Source: Terrimonas_B sp041743125 (lineage in GTDB: Bacteria; Bacteroidota; Bacteroidia; Chitinophagales; Chitinophagaceae). From it: 5,288 nt of DNA. The position numbers and the translations under genes are program-made. The stretch is taken from the NCBI GenBank assembly GCA_041743125.1, contig JBGTNK010000028.1, positions 1 to 5,288 on the forward strand, given 5' to 3'. Of the stretch, positions 1-5,030 are shown in pieces. Each line of letters starts with the position of its first letter. Positions within the stretch are counted from its first letter, which is position 1. The notes beneath the pieces are model-generated. The model searched no databases. It saw only the letters and a program-made list of their open reading frames with translations, and had not been told where the DNA came from.

Positions 1-635
1 GTTTGCTGACCATTGTCCTGATAGTGGTGCCCCTTATCAGCATGATATTTTCCACTATCCATTATTATAATTCGTATGAATTTATAGAGCTGATGCTGTC
101 GCAACCGCTGAGCCGTACAAGGATATTGCTGAGCGAATATGCTGGTGTTGCTTTATCGTTGTTAAGTGCTTTTTTCATTGGGGTTGGCATTCCTGTTTTA
201 CTATTTGCCTTTGATGCAACCGGCCTTGCCTTGTTGTTTACCGGCTGCGCCCTGACGCTTGTTTTTACCTCCCTCGCTTTCCTGGCATCGGTCAAAGCAA
301 GAGATAAGGCAAGAGGCATCGGCGCAGCTTTATTGCTTTGGTTTTATTTCGCCCTGATATATGATGGCCTGGTATTAATGATATTATTTAGCTTCAGCGA
401 TTACCCGATGGAAAAATTCACTCTCTTACTTTCTGCTCTCAATCCTGTTGATCTGGGACGAATTTTTATCATGCTGAAAATGGATGTGAGTGCCCTGATG
501 GGATATACCGGCGCTTTATATAAAGATTTCTTTGGTAGCGGAACAGGCGTTCTCTTCACTTTTGGCATTATGATTTTATGGATCATACTGCCGCTCTTGT
601 GGGCATTAAGGCTTTTTAAAAGGAAAGATTTGTGA
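1..635 (+). CDS. nosY: NosY-type ABC-2 permease, 5' end cut by window edge
   Basis: Membrane permease of the NosDFY transporter, which in denitrifiers helps mature the copper centres of periplasmic nitrous oxide reductase (family knowledge). About 210 residues are visible and the frame is open to the left edge. The codon at 3 is a TTG inside the frame, so the true start lies upstream; full NosY proteins are about 250-280 residues, so roughly 50-60 N-terminal residues are missing. Several hydrophobic segments can be seen (about residues 1-20, 45-70, 74-97, 106-132, 183-203 of the visible part). Two stretches are NosY-like: YEFIELMLSQPLSR near residues 25-38, and NPVDLGR near 147-153, followed by a GYTGALYKDFFGSG stretch near 167-180. 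The C-terminus, LFKRKDL, is a normal NosY-type end. It is presumably the last gene of a nosDFY operon lying to the left. Homologous ABC-2 permeases of other function are possible but less likely. Confidence 0.85.
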   Translation, partial: LLTIVLIVVPLISMIFSTIHYYNSYEFIELMLSQPLSRTRILLSEYAGVALSLLSAFFIGVGIPVLLFAFDATGLALLFTGCALTLVFTSLAFLASVKARDKARGIGAALLLWFYFALIYDGLVLMILFSFSDYPMEKFTLLLSALNPVDLGRIFIMLKMDVSALMGYTGALYKDFFGSGTGVLFTFGIMILWIILPLLWALRLFKRKDL

Positions 636-834
636 AAGCGTTTGAGGAATCGGTTACAGAGTGAGTTTCATCTGGAACGTATCGACGACCTTATTGCGCT
701 TAATATTCCTGATTATTCATATATGGTCAGTAGTGAGGGGAATCGAGATTATGACCAACATCATTCCGAATACTGACTCTCCTCATATTCCGGCAAACTT
801 TAAGGAATGACCTTTGGCGCTCAAAAAGAATTTT

Positions 835-1029
835 ATGAATACCAGATTACGTCTTCAAAAATTTGATGATGATTCTCCTAAAACGCCGGCGATTGTAATT
901 CATCTCAGACCTGTTGCCAGGGAAAGCTTTAAACCAATAAAGGAAGGTTTAAAGGTAAAGGCAGAAAAAGAGGTATCGCAATGCTACTCCAGACCTAGTT
1001 TTAAACCTAAGAAACACGATTTTTTATAG
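835..1029 (+). CDS. Doubtful small ORF, 64 aa, unrecognised
   Basis: An ORF encoding a short, basic, soluble-looking peptide, with many Lys/Arg residues, a central AIVIHLRPVARESFKP stretch and a C-terminus KPKKHDFL. I do not recognise it. The ATG at 835 is used here. An in-frame TTG at 814 would add seven residues and is preceded by AAGGA at 802-806 with 7-nt spacing, but Bacteroidota rarely depend on Shine-Dalgarno sites. There is no signal peptide or membrane segment. It lies alone in the gap, about 110 bp upstream of the next gene and on the same strand. It could be a real small protein or a chance ORF, and composition alone does not decide. Confidence 0.27.
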   Translation: MNTRLRLQKFDDDSPKTPAIVIHLRPVARESFKPIKEGLKVKAEKEVSQCYSRPSFKPKKHDFL

Positions 1030-1101
1030 GAAAAGTTATCAGGACTTTTTAATGAGAATTATCAAAATCCTGCCTGATAGTAAACACCTGTTTTGGTTAT
1101 T

Positions 1102-1116
1102 GAATATTGTATATTC
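1102..1116. promoter_or_regulatory. Palindrome upstream of flavin-binding gene, possible operator
   Basis: GAATAT-TGT-ATATTC is a perfect 6+3+6 inverted repeat. It extends to nine bases per arm with a single mismatch (1099-1119). It ends about 24 bp before the start codon at 1141, a typical place for a regulator site or the transcription start region. A TTTTGG lies just upstream (1091-1096), but the spacing to any -7-like element is too short for a standard Bacteroidota promoter. The symmetry is seen directly; a regulatory role is inference, and AT-rich palindromes of this size can arise by chance. Confidence 0.3.
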
Positions 1117-1140
1117 CATTGAACAAAAAAATTTTGAATT

Positions 1141-1590
1141 ATGTTAGGTCAACTGAATGATGATAAAATGAAAAGTATCCTTACCAGCCAGGCTGTGGGC
1201 CGGCTGGCTTGCACAGATTGTAAACAACCTTATATTGTACCTGTAACTTATACATACGATGGTAAATACATTTATGGTCAAACCAATGAAGGCACAAAAT
1301 TGAAAATGCTTCGGATGAATCCAAAAGTATGTTTTGAAGTTGATATGATGACGGACATGCGGAACTGGCAAAGTGTAGTTGTATATGGAGAGTTTGAAGA
1401 ATTAAGAGATGAAGAAGCAGTTAAGGCAAGAGATGTCCTTTTTGGCCGGGTATATTCCCTGGATACGAGTAGTACCGTCCATGCACATGAACATGAAGTA
1501 GTAGCGGAATTAGATGACAGCACCCGGATAAAGTATGTGATGTACAGGATAAAAATTCAAAAAATGACGGGTCGGTTTGAAAAGCAATAA
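1141..1590 (+). CDS. Pyridoxamine 5'-phosphate oxidase-family FMN-binding split-barrel protein
   Basis: A 149-residue cytoplasmic protein of the PNPOx-like/flavin-nucleotide-binding group (Pyridox_ox_2 type). These small split-barrel proteins bind FMN or F420 and often act as flavin reductases or stress proteins of unknown substrate; few are true PdxH enzymes. In sequence, residues 19-24 (VGRLAC) begin the barrel. Residues 31-69 carry the typical run from YIVPVTYTYDGKYIYG through GTKLKMLRMNP to VCFEVD, and W76-QSVVVYGEFEEL follows at 77-88. The C-terminal strand YRIKIQKMTGRFEK is also typical. Length is normal for the group and about two thirds of PdxH, so a PdxH assignment is not supported. 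The ATG at 1141 follows an A-rich leader (AAAAAAATTTTGAATT), a usual Bacteroidota start context. It lies downstream of nosY on the same strand but 505 bp away, so it is probably transcribed separately. The gene on its right is convergent. The family call is firm; the substrate is unknown. Confidence 0.88.
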   Translation: MLGQLNDDKMKSILTSQAVGRLACTDCKQPYIVPVTYTYDGKYIYGQTNEGTKLKMLRMNPKVCFEVDMMTDMRNWQSVVVYGEFEELRDEEAVKARDVLFGRVYSLDTSSTVHAHEHEVVAELDDSTRIKYVMYRIKIQKMTGRFEKQ

Positions 1591-1646
1591 CATTTAATTT
1601 TAGTAATCACAAAGAATAGCAGAAAGGGGGAAATGTTTGCAGCAAT

Positions 1647-1663
1647 AAGAATAGGATATTCTT
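1647..1663. terminator. Candidate bidirectional terminator between convergent genes
   Basis: AAGAATA-GGA-TATTCTT is a perfect 7-bp stem with a 3-nt loop, in the 87-bp gap between the convergent flavin-binding gene and the DUF2784 gene. On the plus strand the stem runs straight into further T residues (1662-1665). The stem is AT-rich and thus weak. Position and symmetry support a terminator, but strength is uncertain. Confidence 0.4.
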
Positions 1664-1677
1664 TTGAATTTCAGAAC

Positions 1678-2064
1678 CTAATTATTCAATTTATTCTTAT
1701 AGTGGTCTTTTATGTTTAGCCAAATACTTAATACAGCGCTCAATAAGAAAATAATCAGGGTTAAATTTTCAATAAGCCGGGCATTAAAGTTTATTCCCGT
1801 TATATGGTATACCAGGAAATGAATATAGGACCGGGAATGATCGTCCAGTCCCATGTTTTCCCTGATGGTCCAATGCCAGTCAGTACAAAGGCAATATCCC
1901 CAGCCATACCATATTCCCAATATAAACCACGAGAAAGCTGTAAGTGCTATTGTTATTAAATGCAGCCTTCTTGTTCCGGGAAATATCCAGCCAACCACAT
2001 TAAAGAGTGTAAATGCAGTATGAAAAACAAAGAAAAAAATATTTAATACTTCATTCCAAACCAT
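1678..2064 (-). CDS. DUF2784-family small membrane protein
   Basis: A 128-residue integral membrane protein of unknown function. Three hydrophobic helices are visible at about residues 5-27, 34-58 and 98-117, with a polar, partly aromatic segment between the second and third. The stretch from FSWFILGIWYGWGYC to CTDWHWTIRENMG (45-72) corresponds to the DUF2784 signature, where other members have a CPLT-x-x-E-x-x-LR motif. Here it reads C58-L-C60-T-D-W, a Bacteroidota-style variant with a closely spaced cysteine pair next to a membrane edge. The ATG at 2064 starts just before the first helix. It lies 53 bp downstream of the Nudix gene on the same strand and may be co-transcribed with it. No role is known, and the cysteine pair alone does not establish metal or redox function. 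Confidence 0.72.
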   Translation of the reverse strand: MVWNEVLNIFFFVFHTAFTLFNVVGWIFPGTRRLHLITIALTAFSWFILGIWYGWGYCLCTDWHWTIRENMGLDDHSRSYIHFLVYHITGINFNARLIENLTLIIFLLSAVLSIWLNIKDHYKNKLNN

Positions 2065-2117
2065 CTGATTTTTTTAAATAGGCAACCACGGGAACTGAAA
2101 CTTTTCCAAAATGGTTG

Positions 2118-2591
2118 TTACTGCTTTTGGTTACTATAAATCAGAAGTTCCAATTCAGTTAACAGGCCTATCTGCCCGTTTATCATTTTCTTTTTTGCTT
2201 CGGCTAATGTAAACCAGGCAGCTTTATCTATTTCGGGAAATAATTTTTTAGTTCCTGATTTTGGCGGCCATTCTAATTCAAATTGATTGCTATTTATGGT
2301 TGCCGTATCAATATCTTTCTGCAAGGCCCAGGCATAAACCCATTTGCCACTTTTTTGTTTAACAGGAGTCAGTTCAATAAATTCACCTGATGTTTTTATT
2401 CCTGTTTCCTCCTCTGTTTCCCGGATAGCAGCCGCCAAAGGATCTTCATCCGGCTCCATTTCTCCTTTGGGAATAGACCAGGCGCCTTCATCTTTTTTTG
2501 CCCAGAAAGGTCCTCCGGGATGTACCAATAATACCTCCAATTTATTATTCTGCTTACGATATAAAAGCAGGCCTGCGCTTTTTACTGCCAT
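2118..2591 (-). CDS. Nudix hydrolase, COG4119-type predicted NTP pyrophosphohydrolase
   Basis: A cytoplasmic Nudix enzyme of 157 residues from the ATG at 2591, expected to hydrolyse a nucleoside diphosphate linked to another moiety. The exact substrate cannot be read from sequence. The Nudix box is complete: it begins with the glycine of GEMEPDE, continues through DPLAAAI and ends RETEEETGI, so the metal-binding glutamates are all present. The one deviation is Thr where the consensus has a hydrophobic residue (RE-T-x-EE). The N-terminal SAGLLLYR and the following LLVHPGGPFWAKKDEGAWSIPKGE stretch are typical of the COG4119 group rather than MutT or RppH. An in-frame TTG at 2606 would add five residues; the ATG is preferred because it sits directly before the conserved AVKSAGLLLYR strand. 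It lies about 83 bp downstream of the secreted-protein gene and 53 bp upstream of the DUF2784 gene, all on the minus strand. Confidence 0.9.
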   Translation of the reverse strand: MAVKSAGLLLYRKQNNKLEVLLVHPGGPFWAKKDEGAWSIPKGEMEPDEDPLAAAIRETEEETGIKTSGEFIELTPVKQKSGKWVYAWALQKDIDTATINSNQFELEWPPKSGTKKLFPEIDKAAWFTLAEAKKKMINGQIGLLTELELLIYSNQKQ

Positions 2592-2669
2592 TTCAAAGTG
2601 TTTCAATTGACATAATTCACTACCAAAATATTTGCTGGTTTTTAAGGCAGGTCTTGGAAGTTATCCAGG

Positions 2670-2677
2670 CAAATTTA
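2670..2677 (-). promoter_or_regulatory. Possible -7 element upstream of Nudix gene
   Basis: On the minus strand, TAAATTTG matches the Bacteroidota -7 consensus TAnnTTTG exactly. It overlaps the stop codon of the upstream secreted-protein gene. It would give a 5' leader of roughly 70 nt to the ATG at 2591. No TTTG -33 element is visible at the expected distance, so this may be chance; if real, the Nudix and DUF2784 genes can be transcribed without the secreted-protein gene. Confidence 0.25.
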
Positions 2678-3751
2678 TTCCCTCCTGGCATTGTTGATGA
2701 ACAGATCCTTAACATATCTTTCCTTTTCAGTTGCCTCAAAGAATTCATCCAGGTATTTGATCATTTCTTTTTTGTTCTGGGCTGAAAGGGGTTCAAAGTT
2801 TTGGATGAGAGCATCCATTTCCGTTCTTTTATTCCGGAAAATATCCAGTGCAGATTGCAACTCTTCCATAGTTCTTGGAAAACCGAGGTAGAATCTTTGT
2901 CTCACAGAGGTGATTGGAAGGCTTTCAGGAGGAATGGCGTATCGGGCATTCACCAGCCCCGAATAATCCAGGTCGTAGGGAACTGCAAAAGGTGCGGATA
3001 AGCTATCTTTTTTATTCCGGATCAATTTTACATTATGATAGATAGGAATGGCCCAGTCGCAATTCCCGATCATGTATTGAAATAAAGTTACCAGGGTAGC
3101 TTGTTTACGGTTTGTGGATTCAGTATGCGGTTTTACCGGTTCTATTTCAACACATTTATTTCTTTTTGCCATGTCATCTACATCTTCGATAAAAAAGGAA
3201 TAAAATGATTGAGGTTTCATTTTATCATTACTGTCCTGGTATTTCATACTTACAAGCCGAACACGAAAACTTTTTTCTGTAAGCATGTTAAAAATTTTAT
3301 AAGCAAGGAATTCTTTTAATATTAATTGCTCGTCATATTCACCATTTCCACAGGGCCAGACTAATTTCAGCCTGCCTAAATTTTTTAACGCACCCGATCG
3401 GGAGGTCTTGAAATTGACCATCAAAGGCGGCATATGACACTCTTCTCTCCTGTAAATACCCCGGGCCCTGATCTCAACTTCCTCCCTCACTTTAATGTTG
3501 CCGGGAAAAACACAGGTGATGGTGGCAGGTTGATAATTTTCGTCGAAATCTTTCTTTAGTTTTTCCCTGATTAATTTTTTATAATCAGATACTAGTGTCA
3601 TTTCAATTAACCCGGAACCAGTGAAAAATTCTTTTTTGGAAACTAGCGCCTTTTGTGCCGATGAGATTTCAATCTTAATAAATAAAAGAGAGATGATTAA
3701 CCCAATAATCTTTGTATGCAAACGTAATCTGTATGATAATTGCCGATTCAT
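2675..3751 (-). CDS. Secreted CotH-like (kinase-fold) protein, uncharacterised Bacteroidota family
   Basis: A 358-residue exported protein. Residues 1-32 form a signal peptide: basic start, hydrophobic core IIGLIISLLFI (15-25) and a likely cut after S-S-A32. The mature part resembles, distantly, the spore-coat kinase CotH. It has an RARG motif (95-98), a CHMPPLMVNF segment (105-114), KLVWPC (129-134), and a helix with LKEFLAYKIFN (145-155) followed by SFRVRL (161-166). Then comes a catalytic-loop-like G229-N-C-D232-W with N240 eight residues later in HNVKLI, and a PYDLDYSG segment (258-265) whose D260-x-D262 fits the metal-binding DxD of CotH-type kinases. From memory, similar proteins with the same motif order are widespread in Bacteroidota, including the cysteines at 105 and 134, which could form a periplasmic disulfide. 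Enzyme activity is inferred, not shown; a non-catalytic envelope role is possible. It is probably the first gene of the minus-strand trio, reading away from the long regulatory gap. Confidence 0.72.
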   Translation of the reverse strand: MNRQLSYRLRLHTKIIGLIISLLFIKIEISSAQKALVSKKEFFTGSGLIEMTLVSDYKKLIREKLKKDFDENYQPATITCVFPGNIKVREEVEIRARGIYRREECHMPPLMVNFKTSRSGALKNLGRLKLVWPCGNGEYDEQLILKEFLAYKIFNMLTEKSFRVRLVSMKYQDSNDKMKPQSFYSFFIEDVDDMAKRNKCVEIEPVKPHTESTNRKQATLVTLFQYMIGNCDWAIPIYHNVKLIRNKKDSLSAPFAVPYDLDYSGLVNARYAIPPESLPITSVRQRFYLGFPRTMEELQSALDIFRNKRTEMDALIQNFEPLSAQNKKEMIKYLDEFFEATEKERYVKDLFINNARRE

Positions 3752-3820
3752 AAAAATCTATTAAGAAGAATTAATTGAGTTTTTATTTCAGGCTATATGC
3801 TGATATCGGTTGAAGTGACA

Positions 3821-3837
3821 TTTGTTAAACAAAGTTA
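3821..3837 (-). promoter_or_regulatory. Candidate promoter of the CotH-like gene with overlapping palindrome
   Basis: Read on the minus strand, TAACTTTG (3837-3830) matches the Bacteroidota -7 consensus TAnnTTTG and would place transcription start near 3823, about 70 nt before the ATG at 3751. Overlapping it is a perfect 6+1+6 palindrome, TTTGTT-A-AACAAA (3821-3833), covering the predicted start site, where a repressor could act. No clear TTTG -33 box is seen at 17-23 nt upstream. Motif and symmetry are direct observations; function is inferred. Confidence 0.38.
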
Positions 3838-4023
3838 ACCGGACATATGATAAAAGCCATTAATAATTATGGTGGCTATTGCCCCGTATGAACAAAAACG
3901 CTACTTTACCTGGTTTTCTCAATGCCTTTTCGTTGTAGCTACTGGTATATTAATGAGCAGGTTTTTGATCATGCCGGGTTGTAAGAAATCTCCTGTGCCT
4001 TCTGAATTTTTAATTTATTTTTC

Positions 4024-4068
4024 CCGTTCACTTAAGATTTTCACAAAAAAAATTATGAAAGTGAACGG
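4024..4068. repeat. Perfect 10-bp inverted repeat with 25-nt loop
   Basis: CCGTTCACTT (4024-4033) is repeated in inverted form as AAGTGAACGG (4059-4068). The arms are perfect and more GC-rich than the A/T-rich surroundings and loop, so chance is less likely than for AT-only repeats. There is no U-run directly after it on either strand, which argues against a simple terminator. It lies about 255-300 bp upstream of the predicted Hsp20 transcription start. A structured RNA, a looped two-site regulator target, or a decayed element end are all possible. Confidence 0.45.
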
Positions 4069-4214
4069 TTATTCCTATATGATTTTAATGAAGTTTAGAA
4101 ATTATTCTTAGTACAGGTATAAAATATTTCATCATTTTATATTACTCTCTTTCTTTTATTAAGGTCTGAATTTTTTTTATAATAATGGAGTTGTTCCGGG
4201 AAATAAATAAAGAA

Positions 4215-4225
4215 CTTCTCAGAAG
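4215..4225. promoter_or_regulatory. Palindrome, possible activator site upstream of sigma-54 promoter
   Basis: CTTCT-C-AGAAG is a perfect 11-bp palindrome centred about 104 bp upstream of the predicted Hsp20 transcription start. That is within the usual range for enhancer-type sites of NtrC-family activators, which sigma-54 promoters require. Its right arm begins AGAAGGTAA (4221-4229), which recurs exactly at 4258-4266, 37 bp further on. Assignment as an activator site is inference from position and symmetry. Confidence 0.27.
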
Positions 4226-4297
4226 GTAAAAAAGATTTGACCCGGGCATTTAAATATAGAAGGTAACGAAATTTATTAATTACAACAATTCTAAACG

Positions 4298-4312
4298 TGG
4301 CACCATCATTGC
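4298..4312 (+). promoter_or_regulatory. Sigma-54 (-24/-12) promoter of Hsp20 gene
   Basis: TGGCAC-CATCA-TTGC matches the RpoN consensus TGGCAC-N5-TTGC at every fixed position and with exact GG-to-GC spacing. The base after TGGCAC is C rather than the preferred purine, and the base after TTGC is C rather than A/T. Transcription would start near 4324, giving a leader of about 49 nt to the ATG at 4373. No TAnnTTTG -7 box is visible in the same stretch. The match is strong for a motif with an invariant core, and its location directly upstream of a gene raises the odds. Confidence 0.68.
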
Positions 4313-4372
4313 CTCCTCATTGTCCTGTTTACATGTTTATGGTGCAACGCAAATCCAATAAAAAATTGAATT

Positions 4373-4819
4373 ATGAAAAGAGAACTTCAAAACGAAATAT
4401 ATCCCTCCATATACCCGGGCAATTATGTGCCTTTATTAAAAAAGGAAGAAGTTGAAAAAGAGTTGAGGAAGCCCCATGAAGGCAAAATGCTTTTCCCTCC
4501 GGTAAATGTTACTGAGCTAGTGGATGTATTTAAAGTTGAAATGGCAATTCCCGGAGTAAGAAGGGAAGATTTCCTGGTGCAATCGGATGCTAATATTTTA
4601 TCAATACAGGTACTGCATAAGGAAAATGCAACTGGAGAAAATGAAAGTTTTCAAATTCACGAGTTCAATTATGAATGTTTTGACCGGCATATTGTATTAC
4701 CTCTTAATGCGGATACTGAATTTACCTGTGCTGAATACAAGGCCGGCATTTTAAGATTGCATATGCCGAAGACGAATTCAACGGGTAATAATCGTCATAC
4801 AAAAATTGTGGTTTATTAA
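4373..4819 (+). CDS. Small heat-shock protein, Hsp20/alpha-crystallin family
   Basis: A 148-residue cytoplasmic ATP-independent chaperone that holds unfolding proteins. Residues 1-40 form the variable N-terminal arm, rich in Glu/Lys (KKEEVEKELRK at 23-33). The alpha-crystallin domain spans about 42-134. It opens with PPVNVTELVDVFKVEMAIPGVRREDF, where the AIPG-x-x-x-x-DF pattern is typical, continues through FDRHIVLPLNAD, and ends with the family's A-G-I-L signature (A124-G-I-L127) and LRLHMPK. A short tail with IVV near the end may serve as the I-x-I/V-type oligomer contact. Length matches bacterial Hsp20. The ATG at 4373 follows an A-rich leader (AAAAAATTGAATT) much like that of the flavin-binding gene at 1141. 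A sigma-54 promoter lies about 60 bp upstream, suggesting activator-controlled induction rather than a sigma-32 heat-shock response. Confidence 0.88.
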   Translation: MKRELQNEIYPSIYPGNYVPLLKKEEVEKELRKPHEGKMLFPPVNVTELVDVFKVEMAIPGVRREDFLVQSDANILSIQVLHKENATGENESFQIHEFNYECFDRHIVLPLNADTEFTCAEYKAGILRLHMPKTNSTGNNRHTKIVVY

Positions 4820-4866
4820 TTGAGCAGCATTCAGATTTTTTATTTGTGGGGAGTTGAAAATTTTTC

Positions 4867-4881
4867 CCGGTGAATCACCGG
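4867..4881. terminator. GC-rich hairpin at the end of the convergent Hsp20 and DUF2911-like genes
   Basis: CCGGTGA-A-TCACCGG is a perfect 15-bp palindrome, realistic as a 5-bp stem CCGGT/ACCGG with a 5-nt loop. It contains the stop codon of the minus-strand fragment (complement of TCA at 4875-4877) and lies 47 bp after the Hsp20 stop. On the minus strand it is followed by GAAAAATTTTTC, itself a palindrome (4856-4866 core); on the plus strand by a T-rich stretch after a short gap. A bidirectional terminator fits its position between convergent genes. Confidence 0.5.
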
Positions 4882-5024
4882 TTCACATCTTTTTCTTTCT
4901 CCAGTAAATTTATCATTTCCCTGGTTCTCATTTCCGCTGTAACATCAGCCGCTTGATTTAAGGCCGCCTTCATATAGCGTATGGCTTTGGGAAAATCTCC
5001 TGTTGCTGAATAGCCTCTGCCCAT
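4875..5024 (-). CDS. C-terminal fragment of a DUF2911/TPR-like protein, 5' end missing
   Basis: Forty-nine codons plus stop on the minus strand, from an internal ATG at 5024 to the TGA at 4877-4875. The peptide GRGYSATGDFPKAIRYMKAAL, followed by helix-forming residues and LLEKEKDVNR, looks like the tetratricopeptide-like helical end of DUF2911 proteins, which are usually exported and well over 200 residues long. The usual N-terminal beta domain is absent. Upstream of the ATG the frame holds only 12 unrelated codons, antisense to the ATPase, before a stop at 5063-5061. The coding similarity therefore ends at about 5020-5025, where the ATPase coding sequence begins on the other strand. The gene was cut here by rearrangement or by a chimeric join. 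The TPR-like reading is firmer than the DUF2911 name. Confidence 0.55.
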   Translation of the reverse strand: MGRGYSATGDFPKAIRYMKAALNQAADVTAEMRTREMINLLEKEKDVNR

Positions 5025-5030
5025 TGTGGA
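5014..5030. other. Head-to-head junction of two truncated genes
   Basis: Left of about 5020 the minus strand reads as the DUF2911-like C-terminus; right of it the plus strand reads as the interior of a P-type ATPase. In the ATPase frame, similarity starts at I5023-V-E-G-K and is preceded by only Pro-Leu-Pro and a stop (TAG 5011-5013). No insertion-sequence end, target duplication or long repeat is seen at the join. This is either a true inversion/deletion breakpoint or an artefact. Confidence 0.6.

Larger units (their letters stand above)
636..1140. other. Mostly non-coding interval after nosY
   Basis: This interval separates nosY from the flavin-binding protein gene. It holds one weak small ORF (835-1029) and otherwise short open stretches. 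The nosY frame stays open for another 46 codons after its stop (636 to a TGA at 774-776), but the only ATG in that stretch (723) would give 17 residues and nothing in it is recognisable. A 7-bp inverted repeat (TATCAGG at 1037-1043, CCTGATA at 1073-1079) has a 29-nt loop and no following T-run, so it is not a convincing terminator. No tRNA, insertion sequence or repeat array is seen. Confidence 0.5.
3752..4372. other. Long divergent intergenic region with several symmetrical elements
   Basis: These 621 bases separate the minus-strand secreted-protein gene from the plus-strand Hsp20 gene. No convincing gene lies here: the one longer ORF (80 codons from 3869) has unlike-protein composition and matches nothing I know. 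The region does hold a palindrome with a -7-type box near 3821-3837, a 10-bp inverted repeat at 4024-4068, an AT-only inverted repeat at 4118-4141, an 11-bp palindrome at 4215-4225 and a sigma-54 promoter at 4298-4312. It is best read as a two-way regulatory region, although a small RNA cannot be excluded from sequence alone. Confidence 0.55.

Noticed and set aside
1037..1079. 7-bp inverted repeat TATCAGG/CCTGATA as a terminator
   Set aside because: A 29-nt loop and no T-run on either side; such a short repeat at that distance is expected by chance.
1091..1117. TTTTGG plus TATATTCC as a -33/-7 promoter for the flavin-binding gene
   Set aside because: The -7 part matches only TA..TT and the spacer is about 14 bp, shorter than the usual 17-23.
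2344..3001. Plus-strand ORFs opposite the Nudix and CotH-like genes
   Set aside because: They are antisense shadows of strongly supported minus-strand genes and have no recognisable protein features.
3869..4111. 80-codon plus-strand ORF in the long intergenic gap
   Set aside because: Composition is not protein-like beyond one hydrophobic run, the would-be lipobox (I-M-P-G-C) is poor, it overlaps the 10-bp inverted repeat, and I recognise no family. Probably a chance ORF.
4118..4141. 8-bp inverted repeat TATAAAAT/ATTTTATA as a hairpin or promoter
   Set aside because: Entirely A/T in an A/T-rich stretch, so weak and likely by chance; no gene end nearby.
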